The notes beneath the pieces were generated by a model. The model was not told the origin of the DNA, did not search any database, and saw nothing but the letters and a program-made list of their open reading frames with translations. A stretch of DNA of 64,000 bases from Linnemannia elongata (taxonomy: Eukaryota > Mortierellomycota > Mortierellomycetes > Mortierellales > Mortierellaceae): positions 2,356,001 through 2,420,000 of the forward strand of contig JAXBDG010000001.1 in assembly GCA_036320915.1 (NCBI GenBank), read 5' to 3'. Both the position numbers and the translations under genes were made by a program. The first letter of the stretch is position 1. Every line of letters starts with the position of its first letter. This document shows positions 10,354 to 20,682 of the stretch, one piece after another.

Positions 10354-12024
10354 ATGGACGTCAACACCCCACACGAGCGAAGTTCAACGGCATCGGCAGG
10401 TCATCTCCCTACAGAACTCATAGTCTCCATCGGACACCTCCTCGACGGACATTCGCTTGTCACTTCCCTGCGTGTCTGTCATCACTGGCACAACGCCCTC
10501 ATTCCTGTCGTCTGGCATTCCATCACTAAGACTCAATGGCAGCACCCCACCTTCCCCATCCAACAATCTCGCGGTGAACGACAACCGCAGTCAGAGCAGG
10601 ACCCTTTTACCGGACAACTCCCTCCAACACTTTTTCATGTCCGACAACTGGAGTGGGTCTGCAACGCCAGTGAAAGCGGCGATCGCTTCTCTTCTTCGGG
10701 AAATCGCCACAACCCATTAACCACCGCTACCCTGGCCCGGATACTCGACGCGACGCCGAATTTGGCCTCGCTCTCGCTCCAGGTCTGGGTCTTAACGCCA
10801 GATCTTGCTTTCGGCCATGCCCTCCAGCAATTGAAGCGATTGAGACGACTCTCCTACGGTATGCGCGCTTTTTCCACGTTTCAAATTGAAGAGCTCTTCC
10901 CTCTCTTTTCTCGACTGGACGAACTAGCGGTTTCTTCGAGAGCGTGGGTAAAGACAAGGGCAGAGGAATCGGACGATACCGGAGAACCTTTGTCACCCAC
11001 CACCATCACTCACGACCTGTGGAAGCTCAAGAAACTGGATATTGTTCGTGGGAACTTGTCAATACTTCGACATTGCTCAGACAGGATGTTACGAGATCTA
11101 ATTATCCGACGAGAGCACATAATTAGCAACCATATCGACACATCGGACTCGTTCCTCCCCATCCTACGGTTCTCGCACCTCAACTCTATACGTCTCGCGA
11201 TCGAATCGTCGCCAGGTCAGCAGGAGGACGTTGTGTTGGTTCTCTCATCACTGAAGCGGGCGCGCGAATTGGTTTTGGACGTCTTTGTCATTCAGGATCT
11301 CGACTTTTTGAACGCGCCACCCGTCATTGTCGCTTCAGTGCGTCAACAGCCCCTACTTCCTGATCAGTGGATACAGCGACAGCAACAACAAGACATCGGT
11401 CAAGGAGATACTGCGGATGGTGGTGAAGTAGGTGACGATGGGCTGATGGTTCTTCCACGTCTGGAGCACTTGACGATTAACTTTATTCGCCCTTTAGTTG
11501 TGCACGCCCGCCTGACTACCTTCCGGAGACTTGTGATGACCCGTCCAAGGTTGAGGACCTTTGTGGTGACCAACCACGATGTCGATCCTGATATTTTGTT
11601 CGAGCAGTCGAGGGTCAGGGCCGAGAGGGATGGATGGGTGTGCAGGGACCTTGAGACCCTGAACCTTTGTTTTCCCAAGGGTATTCATTCCAAAACGACG
11701 GATGGACGGAACTACACCTGGCAGTCGATCTATGGGCAGATTGGCAAGCTGACCAAGCTGAGGTCACTTTCGCTTCGGTGTGTGGGGCTGCAGAGGAATG
11801 TTGAAGCAGGATTCAAGCAGCTGGCTGGGGTGACTTGTCTGGAGGAGTTGACTATGATCGATGTCCGGTTCTTGAAGTGGACAGAGGAGGAGGTTGAGTT
11901 GTTGTTGCCGTTGGTACCCAAGCTGAAGACTTTTAGTATGGGTCCTTTGCAGGATGCCGACTTTTTATCAGTGGCTACTTGGCTCGTTGACAATGGTCGC
12001 CATGATGTCCGCCTTGTGCGGTAA
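10354..12024 (+). CDS. F-box/LRR-like protein, family A (556 aa)
   Basis: Probably a substrate receptor of an SCF ubiquitin ligase. The F-box lies at about residues 20-60 (L-P-T-E-L-I ... S-L-R-V-C-H-H-W), followed by the family A block Q-W-x-H-P-x-F-P-I-Q. Leucine-rich repeat-like segments fill the rest, including E-L-F-P-L-F-S-R-L-D-E-L and closing repeats that end in a short basic tail. Single exon, start chosen by alignment with 15392 and 48121. Paralogs in this window share the same order of blocks. Binding partner and substrate are unknown. Confidence 0.88.
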   Translation: MDVNTPHERSSTASAGHLPTELIVSIGHLLDGHSLVTSLRVCHHWHNALIPVVWHSITKTQWQHPTFPIQQSRGERQPQSEQDPFTGQLPPTLFHVRQLEWVCNASESGDRFSSSGNRHNPLTTATLARILDATPNLASLSLQVWVLTPDLAFGHALQQLKRLRRLSYGMRAFSTFQIEELFPLFSRLDELAVSSRAWVKTRAEESDDTGEPLSPTTITHDLWKLKKLDIVRGNLSILRHCSDRMLRDLIIRREHIISNHIDTSDSFLPILRFSHLNSIRLAIESSPGQQEDVVLVLSSLKRARELVLDVFVIQDLDFLNAPPVIVASVRQQPLLPDQWIQRQQQQDIGQGDTADGGEVGDDGLMVLPRLEHLTINFIRPLVVHARLTTFRRLVMTRPRLRTFVVTNHDVDPDILFEQSRVRAERDGWVCRDLETLNLCFPKGIHSKTTDGRNYTWQSIYGQIGKLTKLRSLSLRCVGLQRNVEAGFKQLAGVTCLEELTMIDVRFLKWTEEEVELLLPLVPKLKTFSMGPLQDADFLSVATWLVDNGRHDVRLVR

Positions 12025-12299
12025 TAAAGATCATCCTCTTTGTGTTTGTTGCTTTACACTCTTCTGGAATGGATTGGGAAAGGCAAACAAAGAGTAAGCA
12101 GCCTGTTAATCAGCGGCTTGAAGTAAGGAAGAGTATGTGTCCACTTGTCTTCTTTGATATTTCGCGCGCCTTTACTTCCTTTCCACTTCTTTTGCTTTTT
12201 TACTTGGTCTCCTTTTTACTTTTTCCTTTCTTTTTTATTTTTTCGTCCCTTTCACACCCTGCCACCATCACCGACCACTCACCAATCACCAACGAACAA

Positions 12300-12520
12300 G
12301 GACTAGTGAACAATAAAATAGTACCTTGGACAACACACTGGTGAAGGCTATTCCCAGAGTCGGCGGCTTACTCGTAGACGATAGCCCAACCTTTGTGTCA
12401 TCATCATCACTCCAAGTCTGCCGTCGCTGAAATCTGGTTCTTCGCCCATTTATCTGATCCAGGAGTTCGTCCCGGAGCCTTCGTGGTTTCACCCCTTAAT
12501 TTCCATTTCAGGGCGAGCGA
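12300..12520 (+). pseudogene. Family A F-box relic (N-terminal part)
   Basis: A stretch near 12400-12440 (TCACTCCAAGTCTG, C/T-CGTCGCTG) is nearly identical to the F-box coding DNA at 15460-15485. Translated, it gives S-L-Q-V-C-R-R, then a stop where the intact gene has Trp, then L-V-L-R-P-F-I and another stop. Only the F-box and a few codons after it survive. Confidence 0.65.
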
Positions 12521-12882
12521 TCTACTGCAACGCGGTTGTGGCAGGAATAGAATAGGCTGAGAAAGAGGGAGCTTGTTGGAACTTGGGGGCATAATCTTGT
12601 CCTTGAGCGGCAACTTTACGAGAGGTACCAGGCTTCGCTGTCAGAGCGGGCGTCAGTCAGCAGAGGAAGGGAGGCAATCGGCACGAAGGGCTGAAGGAGT
12701 CGTTGTAGAGTTTTGAGGCTTTTATCCGAGGGTAAGAAGGTGATTGAGTCAATGGAGGATCCTGGGATTTCGGTGCTTGCATTGGAGGGGGTTTCGTTTG
12801 ATGGTATGCTCCCTCAGCGGCTTGCGGACGAAACTGCGTGTACTGTTGAAGAACCACAAACACATAGGACTTTATTTTGTAT
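12521..12882. other. Coding-like remnant of unknown origin
   Basis: On the plus strand at about 12713-12880 an open frame gives a plausible helical protein segment (L-L-S-E-G-K-K-V-I-E-S-M-E), but it has no supported start and no recognised relatives in the window. On the minus strand the AATAAA signal at about 12871-12876 belongs to the gene ending at 12883. Confidence 0.3.
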
Positions 12883-15099
12883 TCAAATGGACACGTTCTT
12901 GAACCGAAACGCCGCCTCCAACTCATCCTTGGGTTGCTGGAGAAACAAAGATCCCAACGACAACTTCCTGAACGCTGATAAGGGCACAAACACCTTCTCG
13001 CCTTCCTTTATCGCGTCCATTTTATTCATTAGCTCCTCCACATCCTTAACCTTCTCGCGTTCCTTCATCGCGTCCATTTCATTCACCATCTCCTCCACAT
13101 CCTTAAACATCCCCAGATACCGCAGTTGCTCCCAGATCTCCCTGTCCTTCTCCCTCGCACCCTCAGGTGGCAATAACACCTGCAAGTGTGGTGGGCGAGT
13201 GCTCTCTATCCGGTCCTCCATATACCGTGGAGTAATCCAGGTCTTCATCTCCTGCTGTCTTTTCCACTTGTACTTTAAACTGTCTCCCGAAGGGTCGAGC
13301 CAGCTGAGATCCATCTTTGTACAGCATTGAGAAATACTGAGTCCGTTCCTGTTCGGTTTTATCCAGAGCCGTTCAAGGTACCGGAGTCGGGAGAGTAAAC
13401 AGAGGCCGTCTTTGAGTTGTAAGTCGACGGAGGCGTACACAGGGCCCCCTGAGGCGGGCTGACAGACGTCTGGGCGGGAGATGTAGATTTCTTCGAGGTG
13501 TGGGAGGACGCGAGAGATGTAGCCAAAGAAGGTGCGGGATTTGAAGGATCCGTGGAGTTCTGCATGGAGGGTTTCTAGGCCTCTACATGCCCATATTGCT
13601 GGTGGAGGGGGTGTTGTTGGTAGTTGGTCGGTGTTGGTACTTGGTCCGCGGTTGTATATGTCCATGTACTCGGGCCGGATAGGGGCTTTCAGAGTCTTGA
13701 GGTGGACCAGTTCGGAGGAGGAACAGAGGTACTCGTGTAATAATCGAGGTGCGTCCTTGAGGGCAGCGTTGCAGCAGGGCTCCGAGTGTCTGTTACTCTG
13801 CGGACTCCAATACAGCTCCAACGTCGTCACAAAGGGATAACTCCGCATGGTGAGGTTTTGCAACGACAAAGGTGTCACATTGTTGGCCCAAAGAGTCCAG
13901 TCCGAAGTGAGAGGGCAGACTTCTTGGATGAGTTTCGATTCGTGTGAGGAGAAGTGTCCTTGTTTGCATGTTGACAATTCAATGGTATCGAGGGTGATAC
14001 GGAGGTCCTGTAGGTGCTGGAGAATGCTTGACCAGTCGTTTTGGTTCAAGTCGGTTTGATTCATGGACATGCGTATGGACATGAGTTTGAGAACCTTGAG
14101 GCGTGGGGTGAAGGAGAAGAGGTTTTCGAGGGCAGAATTGAAGGAGAGTGGTAGATGGAGGTATGGTGGGTTGAGGCCCACGTTTCTTAGGGTGAGCGAT
14201 CGAAGAGGGAATGTTACTGCTGCTACTGGTGGCGCTGGTGACGGTTGCTTCTGACCTTGGTCCTGGTCCTGGATCTGTCCCTGCGTTGGCGTGGTCCACC
14301 AGACCCAATACTCCGCGACGGTGCTGGCCTCGATCGACAGTGTCTCCAGCAACGGACAGGACTGGAGGACATAATTCAAGGACAGATACGTGTGTGGGTT
14401 CAACGGCGCGCTCGCAATATTCAATTCCAGAGTGGTCAATGTCGCTGGATAAGGAAAGTTGTCAGAGGTGGGGTCGTAGGGGAATTTGATCTGAAAGGAG
14501 AGTTCTCTTAGTGGACTGTGCTTGTATAATGTCGACATCCTCGTTGTGGTTGTTGTCTCTGTGGCTGTTGACATTGTCTTCCTCGACCTGTGTTCTTCGC
14601 TCTCGTCAGCGTTCCGGACTGCCTCCTTCCCCCGTCGTGCTGTCGTCGCTTCCGCTTCCTCGAGTGCCAACTCCTTTTCCTCTTCCTGGGCCAATAACAT
14701 ATGGTTCCGCAGCAGCACCAAGATACCCTTCTCTTCTCCTACCACGATCCCTTTCTCTACATCGATCCTTACTACTCCTACATCGAACCAACTCTGATCC
14801 AACACACATTCAACCCGATAAGCGCCCGGAAGTCTTGCTGAGAATTGTTTCTTTCTTTTAGGGTCATCGCAGACGTAGTAGGTGACGGTCCTGCGGAGAC
14901 GCTTGTGGTTGAGAGTGTACCAATGTCGACAGACGCGGACGACGGTGTTGCGGATGGTTGAGTCGGAGAGGTGGGAGAATATTAGGTCGAGGATTAGAGG
15001 GATGTCGAAGGGGGATAGTTTTGTTGAGGTTGTTGTTGAGGGGGTGGCGGTGGTGGTGGGGGGTTGTTTGTGAAATTTGTGTTTTAGGAAGGAGAGCAT
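12883..15099 (-). CDS. F-box/LRR-like protein, family B (738 aa)
   Basis: Putative SCF substrate receptor. The F-box is at about residues 30-75 (F-D-I-P-L-I-L-D-L-I-F-S-H-L ... V-C-R-H-W). A charged insert at about 125-190 (E-E-E-K-E-L-A-L-E-E-A-E, then S/T-rich) is longer than in paralogs. The family B blocks follow: P-L-R-E-L-S-F, F-T-P-R-L-K-V-L-K-L, W-T-L-W-A-N-N-V, L-H-E-Y-L-C, F-G-Y-I-S-R-V-L-P-H-L-E-E and a C-terminal L-R-Y-L-G-M-F-K-D-V-E-E-M-V. The last motif is duplicated in tandem near 13000-13105. Single exon; AATAAA follows the stop. It is head-to-head with the gene at 15392. Confidence 0.88.
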   Translation of the reverse strand: MLSFLKHKFHKQPPTTTATPSTTTSTKLSPFDIPLILDLIFSHLSDSTIRNTVVRVCRHWYTLNHKRLRRTVTYYVCDDPKRKKQFSARLPGAYRVECVLDQSWFDVGVVRIDVEKGIVVGEEKGILVLLRNHMLLAQEEEKELALEEAEATTARRGKEAVRNADESEEHRSRKTMSTATETTTTTRMSTLYKHSPLRELSFQIKFPYDPTSDNFPYPATLTTLELNIASAPLNPHTYLSLNYVLQSCPLLETLSIEASTVAEYWVWWTTPTQGQIQDQDQGQKQPSPAPPVAAVTFPLRSLTLRNVGLNPPYLHLPLSFNSALENLFSFTPRLKVLKLMSIRMSMNQTDLNQNDWSSILQHLQDLRITLDTIELSTCKQGHFSSHESKLIQEVCPLTSDWTLWANNVTPLSLQNLTMRSYPFVTTLELYWSPQSNRHSEPCCNAALKDAPRLLHEYLCSSSELVHLKTLKAPIRPEYMDIYNRGPSTNTDQLPTTPPPPAIWACRGLETLHAELHGSFKSRTFFGYISRVLPHLEEIYISRPDVCQPASGGPVYASVDLQLKDGLCLLSRLRYLERLWIKPNRNGLSISQCCTKMDLSWLDPSGDSLKYKWKRQQEMKTWITPRYMEDRIESTRPPHLQVLLPPEGAREKDREIWEQLRYLGMFKDVEEMVNEMDAMKEREKVKDVEELMNKMDAIKEGEKVFVPLSAFRKLSLGSLFLQQPKDELEAAFRFKNVSI

Positions 15100-15391
15100 T
15101 GTTTATTGTTTTGTTGGAAGGGATAGAGAAACGGCGAGTTGGAGAAGGAGGGAGAGGAGGCAGCTACTTATGCGAGAAGATTAAAGAAGAATTGGAAGTA
15201 TGGAGGTGACACGTTGTCTAATTAGAGTGGTTCAAAAACAAAACAGGAACAAATGAAGTGTGTACACCTGCAACGTACTTTTCTTTCTTTTCCTCTTGCG
15301 CCACTTCCCTCTCTTCTCTTTCTCCACACTCACTCGCCACAGGACACCACCAACACCGACACAACTAATGTAACTTTAGGACAATGGAAGC
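15100..15391. promoter_or_regulatory. Short shared promoter between divergent F-box genes
   Basis: Only 292 bases separate the two divergent start codons (family B at 15099, family A at 15392). The left half is purine-rich on the plus strand and the right half is CT-rich, consistent with two leaders diverging from a common core near 15200-15250. No clear TATA box was seen. Confidence 0.5.
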
Positions 15392-16942
15392 ATGGACAAC
15401 CTGCCAGTAGAACTCATTCGTGCAATTGCCCACTTCTTCGATGGCACAACACTCGTTACATCACTCCAAGTCTGTCGTCGCTGGCATCTCATCCTCCACC
15501 CGCTCATCTGGCGACTCATCCAGACAACTACCTGGCACAACTCCCGTTTTCCATTGCGCGAAAAGGAACTTGAAGACCCAACAAAAGCAACAACACTCCT
15601 GGACGACCCGAAACTGGTTGCAGCGCTCCTTCACGTCCAAAGCTTGGATTGGCGCAGTATTCATGTTGCCAAAGACAAGAAACAAAAGCGTCGACGACAG
15701 CACTCTGTTTTGAGCCTGGATACCCTGGGACGTATTGTCGGACTAACTTCGAATCTGGTGCACCTGCATCTGCAGAGTCGGTACCAGGGCAAGAAGTTTG
15801 AATCGCTTCCTTTATTTGTTGGATACCTTCATGGTTTGCAGAGTTTGAGGGACTTGGCGTTGTTGTTGTCCGTCGATACCGAAAACCCTGTCGCTGTCGA
15901 TGAGCTCTTCCCGGTCTTCTCCCGGTTAGACAGGCTGGCGATTTCCGGTCTGTGGGTCTCCCCCGAGAGGGCACTGGGAAAGGAAGAAAAAGGTGTCGGA
16001 GAAGGACACATGGAGGCACAACAGTCATGGAGAATCAAAACGTTGACAGTCGACACCCGCCTCTTATCGTTGGCAAGACACTGCCCTTCCTTAGTTTTTC
16101 TGACGGCCGGGTATGATTTCAACAAGAAGCCGCCCACACCAGAGACCTCATCGTATTCACTTCGCTCGCTCAGCCGGTGTCAGCAATTGAAGTGTGTGAT
16201 GCTCCCCAACGCCCCTAATGTGGGAGAGACTATCGACATCGCCGACTGTCTGCCCTCATTCTCTCTGCCAAAGTTCATGAGACTGCTAATTCCTGTGACC
16301 CGACCAGAGGACATTGAATGTTTGAATGGTGGCTGTCGACAAGAAGGGACCATGGTCATGCCGACACTGCACCACCTACACATCCTATCCGTACCCTCTG
16401 AACTGGAGAACAACAGGAGACTTCAGCTGGCGATTCGTAAATTCCTGATATCGCGTACACGGCTCACGTGGATTTATCTGAGTACCATTACAATCGAACC
16501 TGAGTTTGTGTTTGCTCAGCCCGGGAAGGAACTCGAGCATGGATGGGGCTGTGGTGACAAGCTTCACTGGATCTCATTCAAGCTTCCCAGCTCTACGCAA
16601 TGGGCGGCAAGATGTTTGGGAAGTCAAAGGGACTTGTTGAGTTCGGTCTACCGGCAATTGGGATGTCTTACTAGTCTTCAGGTCCTCGAGATCGAGTGCC
16701 AGATTCACCTGGACCTTCACATGTCGGGAATTCGACAGTTGAAGGGGGCGACGAAGTTGAACAAAGTGACGCTGATTGGGTTTGAGCAGTCTTGGAATCG
16801 GGAGGGGATAAAGGCGTTGGTGGAGGCGGTACCGGGGTTGAAGACCTTGGAATTGAGGCCGTTATCTGAATATCATCGACAACTTGTTTTGGGGTGGTTG
16901 AAAGACGTTGGACGACCTGATGTTGAACTGTTTACGTGGTAG
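15392..16942 (+). CDS. F-box/LRR-like protein, family A (516 aa)
   Basis: Putative SCF substrate receptor. The F-box starts almost at the N-terminus (L-P-V-E-L-I-R-A-I-A-H-F-F ... S-L-Q-V-C-R-R-W, residues 4-36) and is followed by W-H-N-S-R-F-P-L. LRR-like segments follow, including E-L-F-P-V-F-S-R-L-D-R-L and the C-terminal G-R-P-D-V-E-L-F-T-W. That end aligns with G-R-H-D-V-R-L-V-R of the 10354 protein, so both family A copies are full length. Single exon. Confidence 0.88.
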   Translation: MDNLPVELIRAIAHFFDGTTLVTSLQVCRRWHLILHPLIWRLIQTTTWHNSRFPLREKELEDPTKATTLLDDPKLVAALLHVQSLDWRSIHVAKDKKQKRRRQHSVLSLDTLGRIVGLTSNLVHLHLQSRYQGKKFESLPLFVGYLHGLQSLRDLALLLSVDTENPVAVDELFPVFSRLDRLAISGLWVSPERALGKEEKGVGEGHMEAQQSWRIKTLTVDTRLLSLARHCPSLVFLTAGYDFNKKPPTPETSSYSLRSLSRCQQLKCVMLPNAPNVGETIDIADCLPSFSLPKFMRLLIPVTRPEDIECLNGGCRQEGTMVMPTLHHLHILSVPSELENNRRLQLAIRKFLISRTRLTWIYLSTITIEPEFVFAQPGKELEHGWGCGDKLHWISFKLPSSTQWAARCLGSQRDLLSSVYRQLGCLTSLQVLEIECQIHLDLHMSGIRQLKGATKLNKVTLIGFEQSWNREGIKALVEAVPGLKTLELRPLSEYHRQLVLGWLKDVGRPDVELFTW

Positions 16943-17335
16943 ATCCCTTCTCATAGCAATGAAAACAAGAAGAAATTATACATCCCTGGCATGCCGATCC
17001 TCGTTGTATGTTTTGGGGCAAGTTCAAGGGCATGTGCCAAAGTACATTATTCTTTTCAGCCGCAAAAAAGGCAAGGAAAAACAACCATGGCAAGTGGTGA
17101 ATCGAGGGTATTGTGCCCTCAAGCTCACACCTTCACCTCTGTCCTTCCTTCCCGCAAGTCCCTTCCTTCCACCCCCCCCCCCCCCCCCCCCCCAAAGCCT
17201 CACCTGTCCCTTCTCTCCTCCTCCCTCTTCTCTTTCCTCTTCCCTCTCTGCTCTTCCCTCTCGCTACTCTTTATGGTCTATTCTCTCTACCCTCCCTTTG
17301 TCCATTCCTCACACGCCCACACAACACGAACACCA
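16943..17335. other. Intergenic spacer with a C homopolymer
   Basis: Holds a run of about 23 C at 17171-17193 and CT-rich sequence that probably formed the leader of the dead family C gene starting at 17336. Nothing else seen. Confidence 0.5.
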
Positions 17336-18055
17336 ATGTCACCAACACAACAATTTCGTTTCGGCAAGGACATCGAGTCACTCGCTCTCCGCCAGGATGC
17401 TAATGGAACACTCTTCAGCCAGATGGACGACATTACCGACATCTTCCCCGGCGCATTGCGATTCAAAGTCAATAGCACCAGCATCCTTTTTCTCTAGGAG
17501 GAGCACGGGCAAAGGTAAACATTTTAGGCGTTTAGCTATGCATTGAAACAAGGTCGGAGACTGTTTTAAACTTATCACTTTATTTGCTCCTGAGGTACCA
17601 GCCCAAGAGGATCGCTTACTACCTCAACGACGTAGTCGAGGTTGTAACCGCCACACATTCCTCGAGCTCCCTCGCGAGCAACAGCATAGTCTCCTTGTCG
17701 GCATTGTCTCTGTACACACACGCTTATTCTACTCCTAAGCATCTTACTCGAGTCACTCAGGACGTATCAAATCAATTACTCGGCCGACCCATGGCAGCAC
17801 TCTTTTCGAGTGAGTCCAGTATCGTCAACCTTCAGCTCCAGCTCGAACTATCGACAGATCAACAATCAAGCCATCACCAACAACTTGTGGAGCAATTCAT
17901 CCATATGGTTGCACAGCAAAACGAGATGATCGCCCAATAAAACGAAATGCTCCGAGAACAGGCTGAGACAAAGGAGGGAGAGAGAGAGATGAGAAGATGT
18001 TGGCAGAATTGGAAGTGGTCAAGAAGCGAGACGAGGAGATGCACAGGATGCAGTT
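17336..18055 (+). pseudogene. Truncated family C pseudogene
   Basis: Exon 1 (17336-17514, 179 nt) and the GT-AG intron match the intact genes at 33560 and 39625 exactly in length and phase. The N-terminal domain is recognisable (E-S-L-A-L-R-Q-D-A-N-G-T-L-F-S-Q ... I-F-P-G-A-L-R-F-K), but TAG at 17495-17497 interrupts it just before the splice site. Exon 2 starts at 17595 (Y-Q-P-K-R-I-A-Y-Y) and runs into the coiled coil. TAA at 17938-17940 replaces a codon in A-Q-Q-N-E-M-L, a frameshift follows, and similarity stops abruptly after H-R-M-Q at about 18055. About 800 codons are missing. Confidence 0.88.
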
Positions 18056-18484
18056 AAACCGTGCTCATCTTTCTCTTTATTTTAATACCCAGGCGCCCAA
18101 ACACAGAAAAACACTATCATCATCATCCGGCATATCCCTCCTGCAAAAAGCTAATTAATAGCTTTGAAGGGAATCAATCAGTATTACATCTTATCCTCGG
18201 GGTCATTCAAATTGCGAATGTATCTTCGAGTGGGCCATCGAGAGAAGGCAGACGGCGGTACAATCAGGGCCTTATCCTCTTGATCATCTCCTACGCGTTG
18301 ATCACGAGTCCAAATTACGGAGCTATCCAACCAACTCCTCGGTATCCAATGAAATGTCGCCTTAACATCACTAGCGCCTTTATCAAAAAAAATTCGTCAT
18401 TCTTTTGCTCGCGATGCATTAATTATTTTTCCATTCTCCCTTTAAGACAAAAATATTAAAAAAATACAAAAGAAACCATGGCGT

Positions 18485-18840
18485 GGTGTAGGCAGATGTA
18501 CACCTTCGTATCTCATCCTCAGGACGCGAAAGGTACAACTGGTTAAACACAGATCCCTGAAGCGACGGTATTTCTCGAAAAGAATCCTCGTTCATCTCCT
18601 TCACCACCTCCTCTACATCATTCAAAATATCCTAGATTCCGAAGTTGGCTCAGCACGTCGGCATCCAATTCATGAGGAGTCATAATAAACAGGCACAGGC
18701 GATGGTTCTTTGGAAGGCCGAGTCGGAGAGGAGGAAGAAGTGAAGCTTGAGGATCTCAGGGATGTCGAGAGATGATATGAAAGAATGAGTGGTGGCGATA
18801 CTTGCGGTCGGTAGTGGTTGTGTCCTGTTGAACTATTTAC
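18485..18840 (-). pseudogene. Collapsed family B F-box pseudogene (N- and C-termini joined)
   Basis: Minus strand. Around 18795-18695 the sequence reads S-L-D-I-P-E-I-L-K-L-H-F-F-L-L, the start of a family B F-box. About 60 bases later it reads L-S-Q-L-R-N-L-G-Y-F, a frameshift, then N-D-V-E-E-V-V-K-E-M and S-R-P-E-D-E-I-R-R-C, the end of the same family. The roughly 550 residues between them are gone. A single large internal deletion explains this best. Confidence 0.75.
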
Positions 18841-19162
18841 TGAGAAAGTTAAAAACGATAAAAAAACAAAAAAAGCAAAAGAAGTCCCGATGACCCTGAT
18901 CATTACAAAGTCACACGCTGTGAGTGAGCAATGCTGGAAAGTCGAAACTTTCTTTCTATACTGTTCAACTGGTTACATTTATCCGGTTCAGAAATCTTGC
19001 CTTTGTGAAAATTAGGTCAAAGAGAGAAACATAATGAGCAATGGATTGGCACGCAAGCCGAAAAAATATGCAGTTCTAGTTTGGCTCACAAATGCGCTTG
19101 GAACCACATAGAGCAGCATGCCTCGTCTGAATATCATTGGATCGATCAATGCGGTTTAGATT
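18841..19162. other. Spacer, nothing recognised
   Basis: About 320 bases without a recognisable gene or repeat, between an F-box relic and the peptidase relic. Confidence 0.4.
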
Positions 19163-19402
19163 TTAACCCATTCAAGGGAGCAGATTTCTGGGTTGGCGGA
19201 GCATTTGGCGACGGGGGGGGGGGGGGGGGGGGGGGGGGGGCTTGAGGTTTTGTTGAGATGGTTGAATAAGAATGTGCACCTGCCGGGGACTTTAAAAGAG
19301 TCTAGCGATGACTTGGTGTTTGATGTGACTGGCAAGTACCTTGACAGCTCGTTGTATGAGAAGTACTTGACAGACAAGTATTTTGCTATCTATGACCTTT
19401 GA
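19163..19402 (+). pseudogene. C-terminal fragment of an M32 carboxypeptidase
   Basis: About 75 codons match the last exon of the intact M32 gene at 20683-22605: R-E-Q-I-S-G-L-A-E-H-L-A (against R-E-D-I-P-D-L-D-E-H-L-A), then W-L-N-K-N-V-H, S-S-D-D-L-V-F-D-V-T-G-K and L-D-S-S-L-Y-E-K-Y-L-T, ending at a matching stop. A 28-base G run has replaced the codons after H-L-A. Nothing of the catalytic part is present upstream. Confidence 0.88.
19213..19240. repeat. 28-base G homopolymer
   Basis: Uninterrupted G run inside the M32 relic. The intact gene has AAGGGTAACATG at this place, so the run grew from a GGG seed or is an assembly artefact. Confidence 0.9.
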
Positions 19403-20682
19403 GCAGTTTTAATGAGACAAATTAAAATACCCGACGCGAACTGGTCACGCGGTTGTGATGGGTGTTTACGAAGTAATCGACGCGTCGCGAATGCCAAACT
19501 AGGTTAGCAGTTTGTTATCAGTCTCAGGAAAGTATAGCAGAGCTGTTTAGAATATGGTCCTCACTTTACCAACTTTTTTTCCTCTTGGCGTATTATCTGG
19601 TCCCAGTCTACTATTTTCTTTGTTCATCCCCATCCCTACCATCACCAGAAAACCTTATATAGGGAAAATACGTAAGTTTTTGATGGATAATTTAAAACAA
19701 ATTGTCGCTCTGACTTGGCGTAATATCTCACTTCAACAAGCCACTCGACTTTCAAGTCTTTGTAAATATCTACCTCTACTTCTACCTCAACCGCGCCAGC
19801 AACTTCAATCAAATAACCACGCACTCATTTCGCAAGTCGATCTTTCCATTTCCCCAAACCTTGATGCTGGCTCTCTTGGCAACCTTCCAACGCGCCACTC
19901 CAGTCGACGCTACTCACCTGATATCGCTTTCGACCAGCAAGCAATAACTATCATCCAACTGCTGCTGCCCCTGCTGCTGCTGCAATTAAAACGCGCAGCT
20001 GCAGTTACCGGCGTCCAGCATGCTATCAATAATACGCACTTAGCGAAAGACGATCTCCTTGGAGCTTTTTTTTGAAGCCTTGCAGCAAGCAGGTGTTAGA
20101 TGTCCGTAGGGAGGAAGGGAGACGTGAAAAATTAGTTCACATAGATTTCTCCAAGCATAACTCATTTTTTTTCAGCACAACATAAACCGTTCGAAAAGCA
20201 TACTAAAAAAAATAATAATAAACGCCTCGTGGAAAGGATGACTGACAGAGATGTTTTGTGAGTCGGAGGAGAAATGCCAATTCTATGATCCCTCTTTGCT
20301 TGCATCTTACTCCTAGCTTATATCTTATAATGTGTAGATTCATCACTCAATTGCACCTGCGCGCTTTAATAAGCGGATAACGAGCAAAACGGAAGAAAAA
20401 AAAGAGGGTTAGAAGTGGATATATTTTGCCCTACTATATTTGCAATGGCGCAGTCAAGGTTATGTGACATGGCGCAGTCAAAGTTATGCACTTCGATCGT
20501 TTGTTATATATCTGCTCACCATGCTGTATCACCTTGAGGCAAGAGACAGTCCCTCAATTTTCAATTGGGCATTTTCCTCTTCATCCGAACTTCAACAATA
20601 CACCAACGGTTCTCTTTTCCTTCATCAGTCTATCTTCACACGCACCTGGTATCATAATCTCAAGCCTCTCATCCGAACAAAA
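19403..20682. other. Intergenic region upstream of the M32 gene
   Basis: Contains a 173-codon open frame at 19554-20075 with biased, low-complexity composition (leucine and glutamine runs), no start context and no family resemblance, which I do not accept as a gene. At 20442-20480 the phrase ATGGCGCAGTCAA[A/G]GTTATG occurs twice in tandem about 27 bases apart. From 20530 on it is probably promoter and leader. Confidence 0.4.

Noticed and set aside
19554..20075. 173-codon plus-strand frame
   Set aside because: Leucine/glutamine-rich low complexity, no recognised family, and no promoter or splice support.
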